From contig CAMRHE010000133.1 in the NCBI GenBank assembly GCA_947044405.1, forward strand, positions 2,666,001-2,730,000: a DNA stretch of 64,000 nucleotides, in the 5' to 3' direction. The notes under the pieces are model-generated. The model ran no database searches, was not told the DNA's origin, and was given only the letters and a program-made list of their open reading frames with translations. The stretch is from Leptodactylus fallax. Its lineage: Eukaryota; Chordata; Amphibia; Anura; Leptodactylidae. Both the position numbers and the translations under genes were made by a program. Of this stretch, positions 38,851-51,479 are shown one piece after another (position 1 is the stretch's first letter; every line of letters starts with the position of its first letter).

Positions 38851-39360
38851 GTGTTGAATGTATAACGCCATTTGGAGTCATGGGACGCTCACGCCAATGG
38901 CGGTATAGTATGGTCACTTTTATGCCTGCACATATATTATGCATGTGGTTTATCAAGGAGAATAGCCGGGGTCTTAGCAAGGATTACGGAGTCCAGATAA
39001 TGAATTATTCTCACCATCCATACATCTGGACTTTGCATTAATAATGACATAGCATAATAAGGTTCCCAATAACATATGTTATCTTTGAGATAACGCACGT
39101 GACACATCTAGTAATTTCCTCCTGGCACAGCCAGCCTTTCTCATTTACTCCATTTAATAGGTGACATTAATTTCCATAAACAAACTCATTATTTTCCATA
39201 AATGATGTTTGCCCATGGCTGCCATGATTTTTTTTGTTCTCCATTTATTGAATGTTATTGTTTATTGAGGGCTTATTATTGTCCATGGAAATACAAGGAG
39301 ATTATTATAAGATTATATAGACTCACAATTATTACTTAGGGGACAATGTGAAAACGTGTG
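38851..39360. other. Repeat-free AT-rich tract, possible conserved non-coding element
   Basis: No repeat, no reading frame; dense in TAAT, CCATAAA and TGTTTGC-type words (TTTCCATAAACAAACTCATT). Texture only; conservation not testable here. Confidence 0.25.
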
Positions 39361-40062
39361 GTTAAGTTCTCAAGGGTGGGACGGACGGACGTGCACTCTG
39401 TATGGGCTCGATGTAGTTGTAATGGCTGAAATAAAATTTACTCATTTCCTGGCCCAGTTCTGTGTGTGTTGAACATCAGGTTTCTAGGTTGGTTACGACA
39501 CTGGGTTGTGTGATCAGAACCAGCACTAGGCACTTGGCTCCCTCCCGTTTGTGTTCAATGGTACCAGTATAGGTCTACATGACAAAAAAAAAAAAAAAAA
39601 GTCACTTACTGTCGCACGACGTAAGAGCTGTGATTTGGCGGTAAGGTAAATTCTACATGGTGATATGGGTGACAAAAAATAGCACAAAAATGTCACTGTA
39701 TGGCGTCACATTCCGACATGCAACATCATGCCACTATGACATGACAACTGCGGAAAATCCAACCTATAACAGTCACGTCACAATAGAGATGCAACACAAA
39801 TTTCATTGTGCTTCGCTTGTCATGTAACCTTTAATGTATTACTTGTAGGTTGGTGGAGCTGGGGCGGGGACTCTGTGCCGAAATACATGCAGTGTTACCT
39901 CCCACTTGACTAGTAGACCCTAATTTGTTTCAACATTAAAAATGCTTATAACTTTGGAATGGCTGAACAGATCTGGACAAAAACACCAAAATGCTCAGGG
40001 TGATAAAAATAAATAAATAAAAATAATGAGCTTTTCAGACCTGATGATTAGTCCTCTTTAAC

Positions 40063-40796
40063 CACTTCCTGACATCTGCTGTAATAGTATGGCGGATACA
40101 TAAAATACATAATACATAAAAAGAAAAAAAAAAATACTGTGAAACACATACACATTAGGTATCCCTGTGTCCGAAAAAGCCTAGTCTACAAACAGTAAAC
40201 CCCGTAGCAGGAAAATAAATAAAAAATGCCGAACTGCCGTTTTTTTGCCGTTTCATCTCCCATAAAAAATTGAATAGAAAGTGATCAAAGCATTAGACAT
40301 TCCCCAAAATGGTATAAGTACAGTACACCTGGCCCTGCAAAAAAAAAAAAAAAAAAAAAAGACGCCTGATGCATCCCTGTACATGGAAGTATAAAAAAGT
40401 TACAAGTGTCAGAATATGTCGACCTTAAGAAAAATTTTTTTACAACGTTTTGGATTTTTATTAAGGGGTTAAAATGTAAATAAAAACTATATAAATTTGG
40501 TATCCCCGGAATCGTACCGAAACATAGAATACAGGTGACATGTCATTTTGGCTGCACAGTGAATGCTGTAAATACGAATCCCGTAAGAAAGTCGCACAAA
40601 TGCACTTTTTCTCCAATTCCACCCCATTCTGAATTTTCAAGCTTCCCAGTACATTGTACAGAATAATAAATGGGCACACATGAAGAACAATTTGTCATTA
40701 ACATTAAGCCCTCATATAGCTCTGTAAATGGAAAAATACAAACGTTACAGGGTTTGGAAGGCGGGAAGTCAAAAATGAAAATTCGGCGGGAAGAGG
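40063..40796. mobile_element. TTAA-flanked frog element, copy 2, 734 bp
   Basis: TTAA at 40059-40062 and 40797-40800 bracket ends CCACTTCC and GGAAGAGG. Early TGTAATAGTATGGCGG, a middle TAGGTATCC block and late GGAAGGCGGGAAG parallel the element at 11394-12967. No coding capacity. Confidence 0.55.
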
Positions 40797-40800
40797 TTAA

Positions 40801-41557
40801 GTAAGGGAAACTGCTACTATATATAATATTGCTACTTCATGTCAAATACTACAGCAGTAGAGTATAATAAATACCACTGCATGCTTACTACATGTCTATA
40901 CTCCCATGTGCACAGTTCCAAACATTCATGCATAAAAGTGTACGCTCAGCATGTACATGCACACATAGCATGCTAGCATTTACACTACATACATACGTAG
41001 ATGCAAGCATTTGTGGGCACTCTCCATAATATATCAGGCAGTATATAGTAAACCTGCCACTTACTGATTTGCTATGTATGGTATGTATGCTCATACACAA
41101 AGGATTGGCTGAAGAAAAATATGCAATGAAATTCTCATCAAAATTCTTGTGCCATAATCCTGCGGATTCTGATATGTATCTGACTGCAGATTTAACCCTT
41201 TACAAGGGTAAAATCCACCAACTTTTAAAAAAACCTGCCGCAAACCCTGAAATCTGCATACGTTTTTTTACTCGTCAAACCCCAGGGATCTGTTTTGTGT
41301 GAAGCAATGGTGGCTCTGTAGTACCCCATAGGGGAACAAAAAGTCAGATGAAGGGTCATACTCATTTATAACACTGGAGTTCAGGAAACTTGAGATTCCC
41401 AACCTTGGATAAGGACTGACTTGAAGGAAGTTCCTCCTTCTGTTCCTTGAAAGAGTTGTTAAAGACTCTCAATGGTTCAAGGTTACAATTGTGTTATCCT
41501 TGGCCGCTTTATACCTTATTTTTAAATTACACAACACCGTATGCTTAGAACCATAAT
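40801..41557. other. No recognised gene
   Basis: CATGCACACATA-rich and unassigned sequence; the open frames (40888-41302) are unremarkable. Confidence 0.35.
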
Positions 41558-42445
41558 AATAATACATTTATATAGCGCCAACATATTCCGCAGCGCTGTA
41601 CAATTTGTAGGGTTAAAGTACTGACAAAATGACACTACAGAATAAAGTCAATTCACACACTGGGACTGAGGGCCCTGCTCGCAAGAGCTTACAATCTATG
41701 AGGTAGAGGGGGTGACACAGGAGGTAGCAGGGGCGGCATTGGAGGTAGCATTGCTTATACAATGGTCAGACAACTTTGTAATAGAGGTTACTGTCATTAC
41801 ACATATATAAAGCTGTATGAGCCGTCACCAGTCGTGTCCTTTAACGTGCAGATGGTGCCTGGACATAAAAATTTACAGTCCGATATGGCATCATATCCTG
41901 TGAGGTAATGTGGGAGCGTGAACAGAGGAGGGTTAATTTTAGGGAATCGAACTATGGAAGGGTTTACATTAGGAGTTGTGATAGTTCTGTCTGATATGTC
42001 TTTAGTTTGCGCTTGAAGCTGTAGAAATTGGAGGTTAATCTGATAGTCTGGGATAGAGCATTCCAGAGAAGTGGTGCAACTCGGGAGAAGTCTTGTGGGA
42101 GGTTCTGATAATAGAGGATGTTAGTCTTAGGTCATTGAGTGAACGGTGAGTACGGGTTGGGCGATAGAGATGAGGGAGCAAATGTAGGAAGGTGCAGCAT
42201 TATGGAGCATTGTTAAGTTTATATTGTATACTACTGTATATTGAATAGGCAGCCAATGTGACTGGCAAAGACCGGAGGCATCGGTCAAGAGAGGATTTCT
42301 TCAGTAGCGGGGTTATGACAGCATGTTTGAAAGAGCAGGGAAAGAGAGAGAGGTGAAATATTTTAGTAAGGTAAGTAGTGACGGAAGGCAACAGACTGGA
42401 GAAGGTGCGAGGGGAAAGGGTCACTACTGCGATAAAGTGCAAAGG
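41558..42445 (-). pseudogene. LINE 3' end (CR1/L2-type), truncated
   Basis: On the minus strand the frame beginning near 42440 contains LTKIFHLSLFPCSFKHAVIT and PLLKKSSLD, the early reverse-transcriptase motif of jockey/CR1/L2 LINEs. Further on, RPTRTHRSLNDLRL and a LYPRL-like segment correspond to the end of ORF2, with the catalytic palm deleted between. The 3' tail TTGTACAGCGCTGCGGAATA then TATAAATGTATTATTATTA is the typical end of this frog LINE. The same tail is used by the SINE at 53318. Confidence 0.6.
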
Positions 42446-42504
42446 TTTAGTGAAATAAAGTGTGTTTTTTGTTTATTTACTTTTTACAGTTTTGCAAGAG
42501 ACGG

Positions 42505-42630
42505 TAAGACAATGACAATCATTCGTAATGCGCTTTTCTCACCAAGGGACATGAACACACAGGGAGAGCCCGGGACCCCAGCACTGCAAGGCAACAGTGA
42601 TACTCACTGAGCCACCAAGCTGCCCGCCTG
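42505..42630 (-). mobile_element. Degenerate tRNA-derived SINE head
   Basis: Reverse complement gives TGGTGGCTCAGTGAGTATCA (A-box-like) followed by CACTGTTGCCTTGCAGTGCT, then a decayed B-box. It resembles the better preserved SINE at 53318-53575 and adjoins the LINE fragment. Confidence 0.5.
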
Positions 42631-43789
42631 CCCTCCCCATGCACATTAGACCAGTTTCCAAACATTTTCAGATTCGGGGACCCCTGGCAAAAACAACAAT
42701 CCTTGGGACTCTCCTACCAAATAATTTTTACTGAAAGACAAAATACCTGCAGTTTTGATATGGTTTTTCACTTGTTTCCAGGTGAAAAATATTACATAAA
42801 TTTGTTTCACTTCACCTCACCAAAAACACCAAAACTGAATGCAATTTTTCTGTTTTAATGGCACCACAGCTGCAATGTGTAAGTGCACCCTCAAAGTTAC
42901 ACCATCCTGTACTTCCACCCAACCACTCCCATCCAGCACATATCAAAATTCATCTTTCACCATCACCCACAGTGAATTCACCATCACCTTGCTCCCTTAG
43001 TTTCCACAAAACTGTATAATGCCTCCTTAGTCCCCACACAGTATAATACCTGCCAGTGGCCCCACATCCACTGTAATGCTCAAAAGTGGCCCACAAAGTA
43101 AAATTTTCCCAGTAGTCCCTGCACAATATAACGCCTCCAATTGCCCCTCACACAGTTTTTCAATACAAATTTTACAAAGTATTATTTGCCAAGCCCCATT
43201 CCCATGAAGCTCTCTGACAGTTTGATGCAGTAGACCTGAGCCAAGCCACAGATAATACTAATCACAGTACTAGACTCAATGGTAGAGCAGGAAGCTTAAG
43301 GTTTCCTGCTTCACCATTGTCTTCAACTCTGCGCACTGAGGATGCAGATGGAACTGACTGAGATACGAGACCATCTTGCCACTAGAGTGTTATGGCGCCA
43401 CCAGATTATTTCAACACCCTCAGTGCATTTTCATGTGACACCCCAGTTAGGGATGGCTGCATTCTCATCTGTATTCTGTCTATTCTTCCATCACAGGACT
43501 AGTAAAACGGGAACATGGTCCATCTAATGACGGACAGCAACGGATCCGAAAGGACCCCTTTGACTATAATTGAGTTCATGGGGGTCTAGATGAAAAAGTC
43601 AACTTGCAGAACTTTTTAGATTGGGATTTCTGACTGACTCTGCACCAGAGCTTCCTACGCGAATGTGAATGTAGCCTTACACGGTTGACCATTCTTGCCA
43701 AAATAGGCGGGTTGGGCCGACATACGTGTAATTTGCATGGGCTGCTTTATAGAGATGGCATAAGAGGAGTTCTCAGCACAACTAAGTTT
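42631..43789. other. No recognised gene
   Basis: A MITE-like segment near 42750-42900 (TGCAGTTTTGATATGG... GTGTAAGTGCACCCTC), otherwise unassigned. Confidence 0.35.
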
Positions 43790-44270
43790 TGATTTATAAG
43801 TAGAGATGTGCGTTTATTGTTCACATATTTCATATATTGTTGCCATGTGTCATGATTTTTATCAGATTGATGAAATGCCTGCGGCGTTCTTCCCGTAAGA
43901 TTTATACACTATATCATTTACATTTCAACCCTGACTGTGCTTATACAGATAGGCTGTAGAATACATTAGAGTGTCCAGGTGCCATAAAAAAAAGCAGATG
44001 AAACATTAAAGGCATTTCCCTGCACAGATAATGTATTTAGCTCTCGCTGGTAGGATTTAATGAACACGGCCCAGATAATCTTTGTGTTTCCATAATCAAA
44101 ACCATAATCTGCAAACCTTGATGTTATAATGCACAGATAATAATCCGCTGTATATTATATTAATTACATTGTTAGCTTCCTTGCAAATGCTAATTTGTTG
44201 CAGATTAATTTTCCATATCTACAGATCAATATATGTATAGGGAATTTTCATGAGAAAGCGTCTCACGTAG
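43790..44270. other. Repeat-free AT-rich tract, possible conserved non-coding element
   Basis: Contains three AGATAAT words, GCAAATGCTAATTTG (Oct-like) and several ATTA/TAAT cores, with no frame or repeat. Looks like enhancer-type DNA, by texture only. Confidence 0.28.
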
Positions 44271-44454
44271 CTGGAGAAAGTAGAGACAAGTTAGAAAAGC
44301 TGTCCCAGAAAAAAGCTTTCATCACCTATGCACAGTAGAAGTGAGAAATTATATACACATATACACACACTATATATACATACATACATATCGCTAAAAT
44401 GAGGGTCCCGACTCCCCGTTTAGGAGGAGTTGGAATGGAGCATTGGCCATGCAC

Positions 44455-44660
44455 ATTACATAGTTACATAGTAGATGAGGTTGGATGAAGGCACAGGTCC
44501 ATCAAGTCCAACCTATAACCCTACAGTGTTGATCCAGAGGAAGGTTAAAAAAAAAAAAAAAAAACACATAAGGCTTATGCCAATTGCCCCATGTTCAGGG
44601 GAAAAAATTCCTTCCCAACCTGCAAGACTTCATTCAAAATTTTTGGAAGTGACGAATAAA
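44455..44660. repeat. Abundant frog interspersed repeat
   Basis: ACATAGTTACATAGTAGATG, CCATCAAGTCCAACCTATAA and GGGGAAAAAATTCCTTCCCA are the wording of a very common anuran repeat. It supports the frog assignment. Confidence 0.65.
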
Positions 44661-45348
44661 TTTGAATACAGTGCTTGGCTATCTTCACCAGTTCCATAGA
44701 AGTCAGTGGAGAGATGGTCATGCATGAGCACTAATGCTCCATTCAGTCAGACCCCACCAATCATATATTTATCATCACTTATCCTGTAATGTTGCTTATG
44801 GGCCAACCCATTTAAAGGGAGTCTGTCACCAGAATATTAACCCTTATCAACTGTGATATCTTGACAAAGGAGGCAGCAATTCACAAGGGGAACACACTGT
44901 TTGATTCAGGTCACCCTAACCTATCTGCTGGGCTTGGTTGATATGCTTGGTTATGGTCATAGACTCCCTTTAAAGTAGATGAGTTCATTCATGCATCACT
45001 ATGGTCATGTGACTGGTGAAAGTGACCTCTGGTATCTACACAAGCACTGTACCCCCTTCAAAGTTTTTGAGACACATCAAAACATCCGCAAGACTCCACT
45101 GATCACATATTGGCTATTACTACCTAATTCATTTACGATTGCTTTAATAGTGACTACATATTCTGCTCATTTGTACAGAGATGGTCTTGTTTGTTTTTCC
45201 CCAATGGGGCACAAACTCCATGCAGAGCTCACCCTTGGTCATATTTGAACCTGCAGTTCTGCAAAAGTGCCAACACCAAGTGTGAATTCCTGGTCTAACA
45301 GTGGCGTACTGCAACAGAGAACATTTTATATGTGATAATATGGGCACA

Positions 45349-46881
45349 CAGTGAGTGAAATAAGTATTGAACACGTCACCAATTTTTTAAGTAAATATTT
45401 CTGAAGGTGCTATTGACATGAAATTCTCACCAGATATCGGTAACAACCCATCCAATCCACACAGGCAAAGAAATCAGACCATAGATGTCCATAAATGATG
45501 TGTAAATGAGAAATGACACAGGACAAAGTATTGACTTCACTTACTGAAATTTATTTAATACTTGGTACAAAGTGATAAAATACTTAGTGATGAAGCTTCA
45601 AGACGCCTCCTGTATGGAGATACGAGTGGCCGGCATTGCTCAGGTGTGATTTTGGCCTATTTGTCCACACAAACACTTCACATCCTGAAGGTTCAGTGAA
45701 TGCTTAGCTTTAGTTCCTTCCATAGATTTTCTATTGGATTCAGGTCAGGGGATCGGTGCGGCCATTCTAGCAGCTTTATTTTCTCTCTGAAATCTGATGG
45801 ACTGATGTCTTCATCCAACCTCATCTATGTAACTATTGAGAGTTTCCTTGGCCGTGTGTTTTGGATCATGATCTTGCTGAAATGTCCACCCTCGTTTCAT
45901 CATCATCCTGGTAGTTGCAGCAGATTTTTCTCATGAATGTCTCGGTACATTTGTCCATTCATCCTCAATGCTATGACGTTTGCCAGTGCCGAATGCTGAA
46001 AAACAGCCCCACACCATGATGTTCCCACCTCCAAACTTCACTGTTGGTGTTTTTGGATTGATATGGAGTTCTTTTTGGCCTCCAAACATGGTGTTTATTA
46101 TGGCATCCAAAGAGTTCAATTTTGGTCTCATCTGACCAGACTATATTTTCCCAGTATTTCACAGGCTTGTCTTGAACATACTTTTTGGTCAGCCATGGAG
46201 CCTTGCGTGGTGAGCATGCATACAGGCCTTGGAGGGTGAGGGTATTACTTATTGTTTTCTGTGAAACAATTGCATCTGGTGATTCCAGGTCTTTCTGTTG
46301 CTCTCCACAGATGGTCCATGGGTCTTGGACAACTCTTCTGATCATTCTTTTCACTCCGTGTGAAATCTTGGAGGGGCGTTCTTGCTCATAGCCGGTTTAT
46401 GGTGAAATTATGTTTCTTCCACTTCTGGATTATGGCCCCATCAGTGCTCCCTGGAACCTTCAGCAATTTTAGAAATTCTTCTGTAACCAAGGCCATCAGT
46501 ATGTCTTGAGACTGCTCACTGGTTTTACCCATCACGAGATGTTTCTTGTGTGGCACTTTAGTAATAGAGACACCTTTTTATAGGCCATCAGTTGACTCCG
46601 CTGATATTTGTCACTGTCAGGATTACTTTCTAATTCCTGATAGATTTCAGGTGTCAAGACTTTCCATGGCTTTTTCGCAACTCTCATTTCTTCAATACTT
46701 TTTCCGTGTGTCATTTCCAATTATTACACATAATTAATGGACATCTATGGTTTGATTTCTTTGCCTGTGTGGATTGGATGGGTTGTTACTGACATCTGGC
46801 GAGAATTTCATGTCACTAGCACCTTTAGAAATAGATTTACATAGAAATTTTTTACATGTTCAATACTTATTTCGCTAACTG
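45349..46881 (-). mobile_element. Inactive Tc1-like element, 1533 bp
   Basis: Ends CAGTGAGTGAAATAAGTATTG (left) and, reversed, CAGTTAGCGAAATAAGTATT (right), with TA after the right end (46882-46883) and CA in place of TA on the left. The inner terminal repeat includes CCCATCCAATCCACACAGGC on both sides. Confidence 0.88.
45551..46534 (-). pseudogene. Tc1 transposase, heavily decayed
   Basis: Starts MGKTSEQSQD at 46534, then VPGSTDGAIIQKWKKHNFTI (first HTH end). Several shifts follow. ETIS/KTISNTLTLQGLYACSPRKA is the second [23 protein letters not shown] carries the first Asp; [18 protein letters not shown] follows. The region of the second Asp (about 45860) and Glu (about 45735) is recognisable only as pieces ([13 protein letters not shown], [14 protein letters not shown]). 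Multiple stops: clearly dead and older than the other Tc1 copies. Confidence 0.85.
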
Positions 46882-46883
46882 TA

Positions 46884-48310
46884 TATGTCAGAGTAACTAC
46901 TACTAGGGCCTGTGACTGGCCGCAAATCCTCTTCTTAATGGGCAAGTTGAACCTCCCTCACTCCGTTGTTAGTGCCAAACAAGGTACCAAAGTATCCACC
47001 ATTAACTTAGCATAGGGACTAATTTTTCATGGAACATGTATCATTTTACTATAGCTTATCTAGTCAATTCAAATACCCTTAGGGTATTTGAATCAATAGA
47101 GGGGTACCCAAATCTGGATTTCCACCAATATGCTGGAGGAAGGAGTGGCTTTAAAAGGCAAGTCTCACTCTGGAGGACTTGCTTAGCCCATGCCTTACAT
47201 GAACTGCCCTTGTTAATTACAGGGACCTGTAGTGCTTCATTTTCTCTGTGGTGGCGCTGCAGGAAAACGAAACACTTGATAAAAGATCATAGTTGATCAC
47301 TAGGGTTCCAAATTTCTGTGGTCAACTTTCTTTTGCATGACCCAGCTAATAAAGTGAAAACTTTGACTTAAATGGCTTACACCCTGGATTACCTTTCATC
47401 TGTGTAGGATTTCTAAGAAACTCTTGCAATCAAATTCACAGTGTGCTTTTGCTTCACATACATATGTTTCCAGGAAATTATACATAATACGTGAATGGAT
47501 CTTTGCATTTTCCTCCATAGTTTATAATTGTACTTCATAAAAGTAAAAAACTTAACTGTTCTTTTCTATAGAAAAGTTAACTTCTCACATAAATGGAACT
47601 TCCAATGTCCTTGAAAATGAAATGTCAAGAGCAGCGATGGCGGCAATCGTGACTATTTAGAGCTCTTTTTCTTTGTTTACTAGAAGTTTTGTACGTGTGG
47701 GGCACATGATCCCTTTGTGATTTCCAATATAGGTCAAAGAGTCTTGGTATATTGGAAATAATTATTGTAACTTTCATTTCACAAGGCATGACATTTTACA
47801 AATGGGAAAAAAATATGCACAAATGTCATCTGGATGTTCTGAGACTCAAGTGAAAACCTAATGAAGGAGGTGAAAATCAATGTAAATAAGGCGTTGTGTC
47901 ACCCCACTGTTACTAAAGCAGTACAAAAAGGATGCAGCCCATCACAAGCCTTTTGCAAAAGAAGGACCCTCTGAACCTATCGCCCAAAGATCCTAAGGAG
48001 TACAGGGAGATGCAAATGCTTGGCTGAGTAGTACATATTAAGTAATATGTACTTAATACCAGAGGGGAGAAAGCAGCTGCTAGACAAGTCATCTCCTTGT
48101 GAACAATCTGCTGAAATCTAACAAGTATGGGCTAAAGTCTGCTGGAGAAGCATTCCCCAGAGCTCATATGCTCTCAAAGGCTAAGGGTCACACACCTCAG
48201 TCCCCCAGGAGGGAGAACCTGGTAAACTTTTTTTGGAAAAAAATTGGGGCCAGTGGGGCCAGAGTATGCAGAGGCAGTAGTAAAACCTATGATGGTCACT
48301 CTCCTATGGT
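46884..48310. other. No recognised gene
   Basis: A 27-bp palindrome at 47067-47093 (ATTCAAATACCCT and its complement around one T) and unassigned sequence. Confidence 0.35.
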
Positions 48311-48662
48311 ATTTCCACTAATGGATGTTATTACTTTAATTACCATTTTTTAATGCTTATTATACATTTATCCTTTCACTCCCCATATAGTTTTTTTTTT
48401 TTTAATAATTTGGTGTTATACGTATCAAATCGATAAATGGATCCTTCACTATTTAACCAGCTATTGAACACATTATTGAGCAATCTCACTTTGGAAATCC
48501 CTCATTTGGATTCAATCACAAGTACACTTGCACAATGTGAGATCCCGAATGGAGCCGAAGGCTTCCGAAGTGAAATTCGAGTACATGCGTGCGCAATCCT
48601 TAGTCCCCATCAGCGCAAGATGGCGGGAAGTAAGGGTGGGCCGATCCGACATCGGACGTAAG
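48311..48662. repeat. Long repeat, copy 1 (continues at 50234-50290)
   Basis: ATAAATGGATCCTTCACTA, CCCTCATTTGGATTCAATCA, GCGCAATCCTTAGTCCCCAT and GATCCGACATCGGACGTAAG recur in the same order at 59455-59866. The copy is split by the DD35E transposon and resumes with AGACTTACCTATATACAATA. Position beside Penelope-like remnants suggests it is their terminal region. Confidence 0.8.
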
Positions 48663-48664
48663 TA

Positions 48665-50231
48665 CAGTCATGGCCAAAAGTTTTGAGAATGATACAAATA
48701 TTAATTTTTACAAAGTCTACTGCTTCAGTTTTTCTAATGGCAATTTGCATATACTCCAGAATGTTATAAAGAGTGATCAGCTTAACAGCAATTACTTGCA
48801 AAGTCAATATTTGCCTAGAAAGTGAACTTTATCCCCCAAAACACATTTCAACATCATTGCAGCCCTGCCTTAAAAGGACCACCTAACATCGTTTCAGTGA
48901 TTGCTCCATTAACACAGGTGTGGGTGTTGATGAGGACAGGGCTGGAGATCAATCTGTCATGATTAAGTAAGAATGACACCACTGGACACTTTAAAAGGAG
49001 GCTGGTGCTTGCCATCATTGTTTCTCTTCTGTTAACCATGGTTATCTCTAAAGAAACACGTGCAGTCATCATTGCACTGCACAAAAATGGCCAAACTGGG
49101 AAGAGTATTGCAGCTAGAAAGATTGCACCTCAGTCAACAATCTATCGCATCATCAAGAACTTCAAGGAGAGAGGTTCCATTGGTGCCAAAAAGGCTCCAG
49201 GGCGCCCAAGAAAGACCAGCAAGCGGCAGGACTGTCTCTTAAAAGTGTTTCAGCTGCGGGATCGGGCTACCAGCAGTGCAGAGCTTGCTGAGGAATGGCA
49301 GCAGGCAGGTGTGAGTGCATCTGCACGCACTGTGAGGCGGAGACTCTTGGAGCAAGGCCTGGTCTCAAGGAGGGCAGCAAAGAAGCCACTTCTCTCCAGA
49401 AAAAACATCAGGGACAGACTGATATTCTGCAAAAGGTACAGGGAGTGGACTGCTGAGGACTGGGGTAAAGTCATTTTCTCTGATGAATCCCCTTTTCGAT
49501 TGTTTGGAACATCTGGAAAACAGCTTATTCGGAGAAGAAGAGGTGAGCGCTACCACCAGTCTTGTCTCATGCCAACTGTAAAGCATCCTGAAACCATTCA
49601 TGTGTGGGGTTGCTTCTCAGCCAAGGAAATCGGCTCTCTCACAGTCTTGCCTAAAAACACAGCCATGAATAAAGAATGGTACCAGAATGTCCTCCAAGAG
49701 CAACTTCTCCCAACCGTCCAAGAGCAGTTTGGCGCTCAACAATGCCTTTTCCAGCATGATGGAGCACCTTGCCATAAAGCAAAGGTGATAACTAAATGGC
49801 TCAGGGAACAAAACATAGAGATTTTGGGTCCATGGCCTGGAAACTCCCCAGATCTTAATCCCATTGAGAACTTGTGGTCAATCATCAAGAGACGGGTGGA
49901 CAAACAAAAACCAACAAATTCAGACAAAATTAAAGCATTGATTCTGCAAGAATGGACTGCTATCAGTCAGGATTTGGTCCAGAAGTTGATTGAGAGCATG
50001 CCAGGGAGAATTGCAGAGGTCCTGAAGAAGAAGGGTCAACACTGCAAATATTGACTTGCTGCATTAACTCATTCTAACTGTCAATATAAGCTTCTGTTAC
50101 TCATAATATGAATGCGATTCTATTTCTGTATGTGATAAAAACATCTGACAAACACACATAAAAACCAGAGGGCAGCAGATCATGTGAAAATAGAATATTT
50201 GTGTCATTCTCAAAACTTTTGGCCATGACTG
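48665..50231 (+). mobile_element. Complete Tc1/mariner DD35E transposon, copy 2, 1567 bp
   Basis: Same ends as copy 1 (CAGTCATGGCCAAAAGTTTT) with TA at 48663-48664 and 50232-50233. The two copies are nearly identical over their full length including non-coding parts, so both moved recently. The uninterrupted site is visible in the related repeat at about 59800 (GACGTAAGTACTAC). Confidence 0.94.
49038..50054 (+). CDS. Intact DD35E transposase, 338 aa (copy 2)
   Basis: Same length and start (MVISKETRAV) as copy 1, with nine amino-acid differences, for example T to I in ARKIAPQ, G to R in LRDRATS, P to T in LFGTSG, N to K in HKAKVIT and M to I near the C-terminus. The Asp-Asp-Glu triad and the 35-residue spacing are unchanged and there is no frame break. 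With two intact sources this close, either could supply transposase in trans. Confidence 0.92.
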   Translation: MVISKETRAVIIALHKNGQTGKSIAARKIAPQSTIYRIIKNFKERGSIGAKKAPGRPRKTSKRQDCLLKVFQLRDRATSSAELAEEWQQAGVSASARTVRRRLLEQGLVSRRAAKKPLLSRKNIRDRLIFCKRYREWTAEDWGKVIFSDESPFRLFGTSGKQLIRRRRGERYHQSCLMPTVKHPETIHVWGCFSAKEIGSLTVLPKNTAMNKEWYQNVLQEQLLPTVQEQFGAQQCLFQHDGAPCHKAKVITKWLREQNIEILGPWPGNSPDLNPIENLWSIIKRRVDKQKPTNSDKIKALILQEWTAISQDLVQKLIESMPGRIAEVLKKKGQHCKY

Positions 50232-50290
50232 TAGTACTAATCAAGAGACTTACCTATATACAATATCGATCTTTAAACACTTTTAAAAAT

Positions 50291-51479
50291 GAAATTTGGG
50301 GTGGATATATATATTTTTTTTTAATAAATCCCCATAACTTCGACATCCCCTTCTGGGCATGCGCATAAACCTTGGTCCTGCGCATGCCCAGTTCTGTAAT
50401 AAAGACGCTGCACATGTCTCAATGGGGGCGCGCAGTACTTCCGCAATCCAATTCTCCCCACAGAGTCCCTTGTGAATGGTACATTTAATGTGTTATTCAT
50501 TTACTGTTATTCATCTACCTTTTTCTAATCATAAGTTGGAAATATTGGATAGAGATATATTCAAATATTAAGATTTTAAATAATATGACACACACCCATT
50601 TAGTACCTTCCTAAGTGGGTGTATACTAAGAATCAGTTAAACTACATATAAGTTGGATTGTGTAACTAAGGTTTACTTTATGCCAAACTACACTTGAGAA
50701 AGGGGTATGTAACCCCGAAACATATTTGCGTCATGTGCTATTTTATTGGTTCTAGAAATTAAGGATTGTGAATTTGAACTTTCTGGGTGAGTGCGGTGCC
50801 TTCCTCCTGGAAATTGGTCTGCTACTATCCTATGTCCTATGATGTGTAGGCTCCAGCTGCTACTCTACACCCAAATAAGAATATATACACGCATATGGTT
50901 TTTTGTCTATCACACAACCTTTCAAGTTGAGAGTCTACCTATATACCTTTTAATTGTAAAAAAACATCCCTCTTATCACAGAGTTACGCTACGCACTGTT
51001 CGGTGCAACGCCCTGACCATCCAAAAATGAGTGGTGTATTATGGTCATGTACATTGGAAATGGAGATAAACATCTTTGAAATTAAAAGCAATAAAGTTGA
51101 ACAGAGACTAAGGATTTGGCAGACGGGATTTTGGTTAAAACCTAAACAATACTCCCCTCATCTAATAATCCGAAGAAACCTGATAATTTAGGGAAATTCT
51201 ATACATATAAAATCAATGCATCATTATCGCTACACAGAAGAGCTATGCAAAAACACAGCAAGTTCAAATTCAAAAATGACCGAGCAATATCAAAAAGTGG
51301 TGTTCTCCATTTATCCATTCTGACAAAAATATAAATAAAAAATCCAAGTAACCCCATGTTCCATACCCCTGAAAACTCCAACCACATAAAAATCATCATA
51401 AAACAATCTTTGAGAAATCAGTGTTATCTGAAACCACGTCCCCTTTAATACTAACTGGCAGTAACAAGGTTGATACTGA
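50291..51479. other. Probable terminal region of Penelope-like element 1
   Basis: Contains GGGCATGCGCATAA and TGCGCATGCCC words also frequent at 58520-58680, and a hammerhead-like motif at 50693-50730 (CTTGAGAA, GGGG...CCCC stem, GAAAC). No reading frame is recognised. Confidence 0.4.
50693..50730 (+). ncRNA. Decayed hammerhead-like ribozyme motif
   Basis: CTTGAGAA in place of CTGATGA, a GGGG/CCCC stem II (50702-50705 with 50713-50716), then GAAAC. The core is altered, so activity is unlikely; position upstream of the Penelope-like coding region fits a terminal repeat ribozyme. Confidence 0.35.

Noticed and set aside
42323..42610. Plus-strand 95-codon frame
   Set aside because: Antisense to the LINE fragment and the SINE head.
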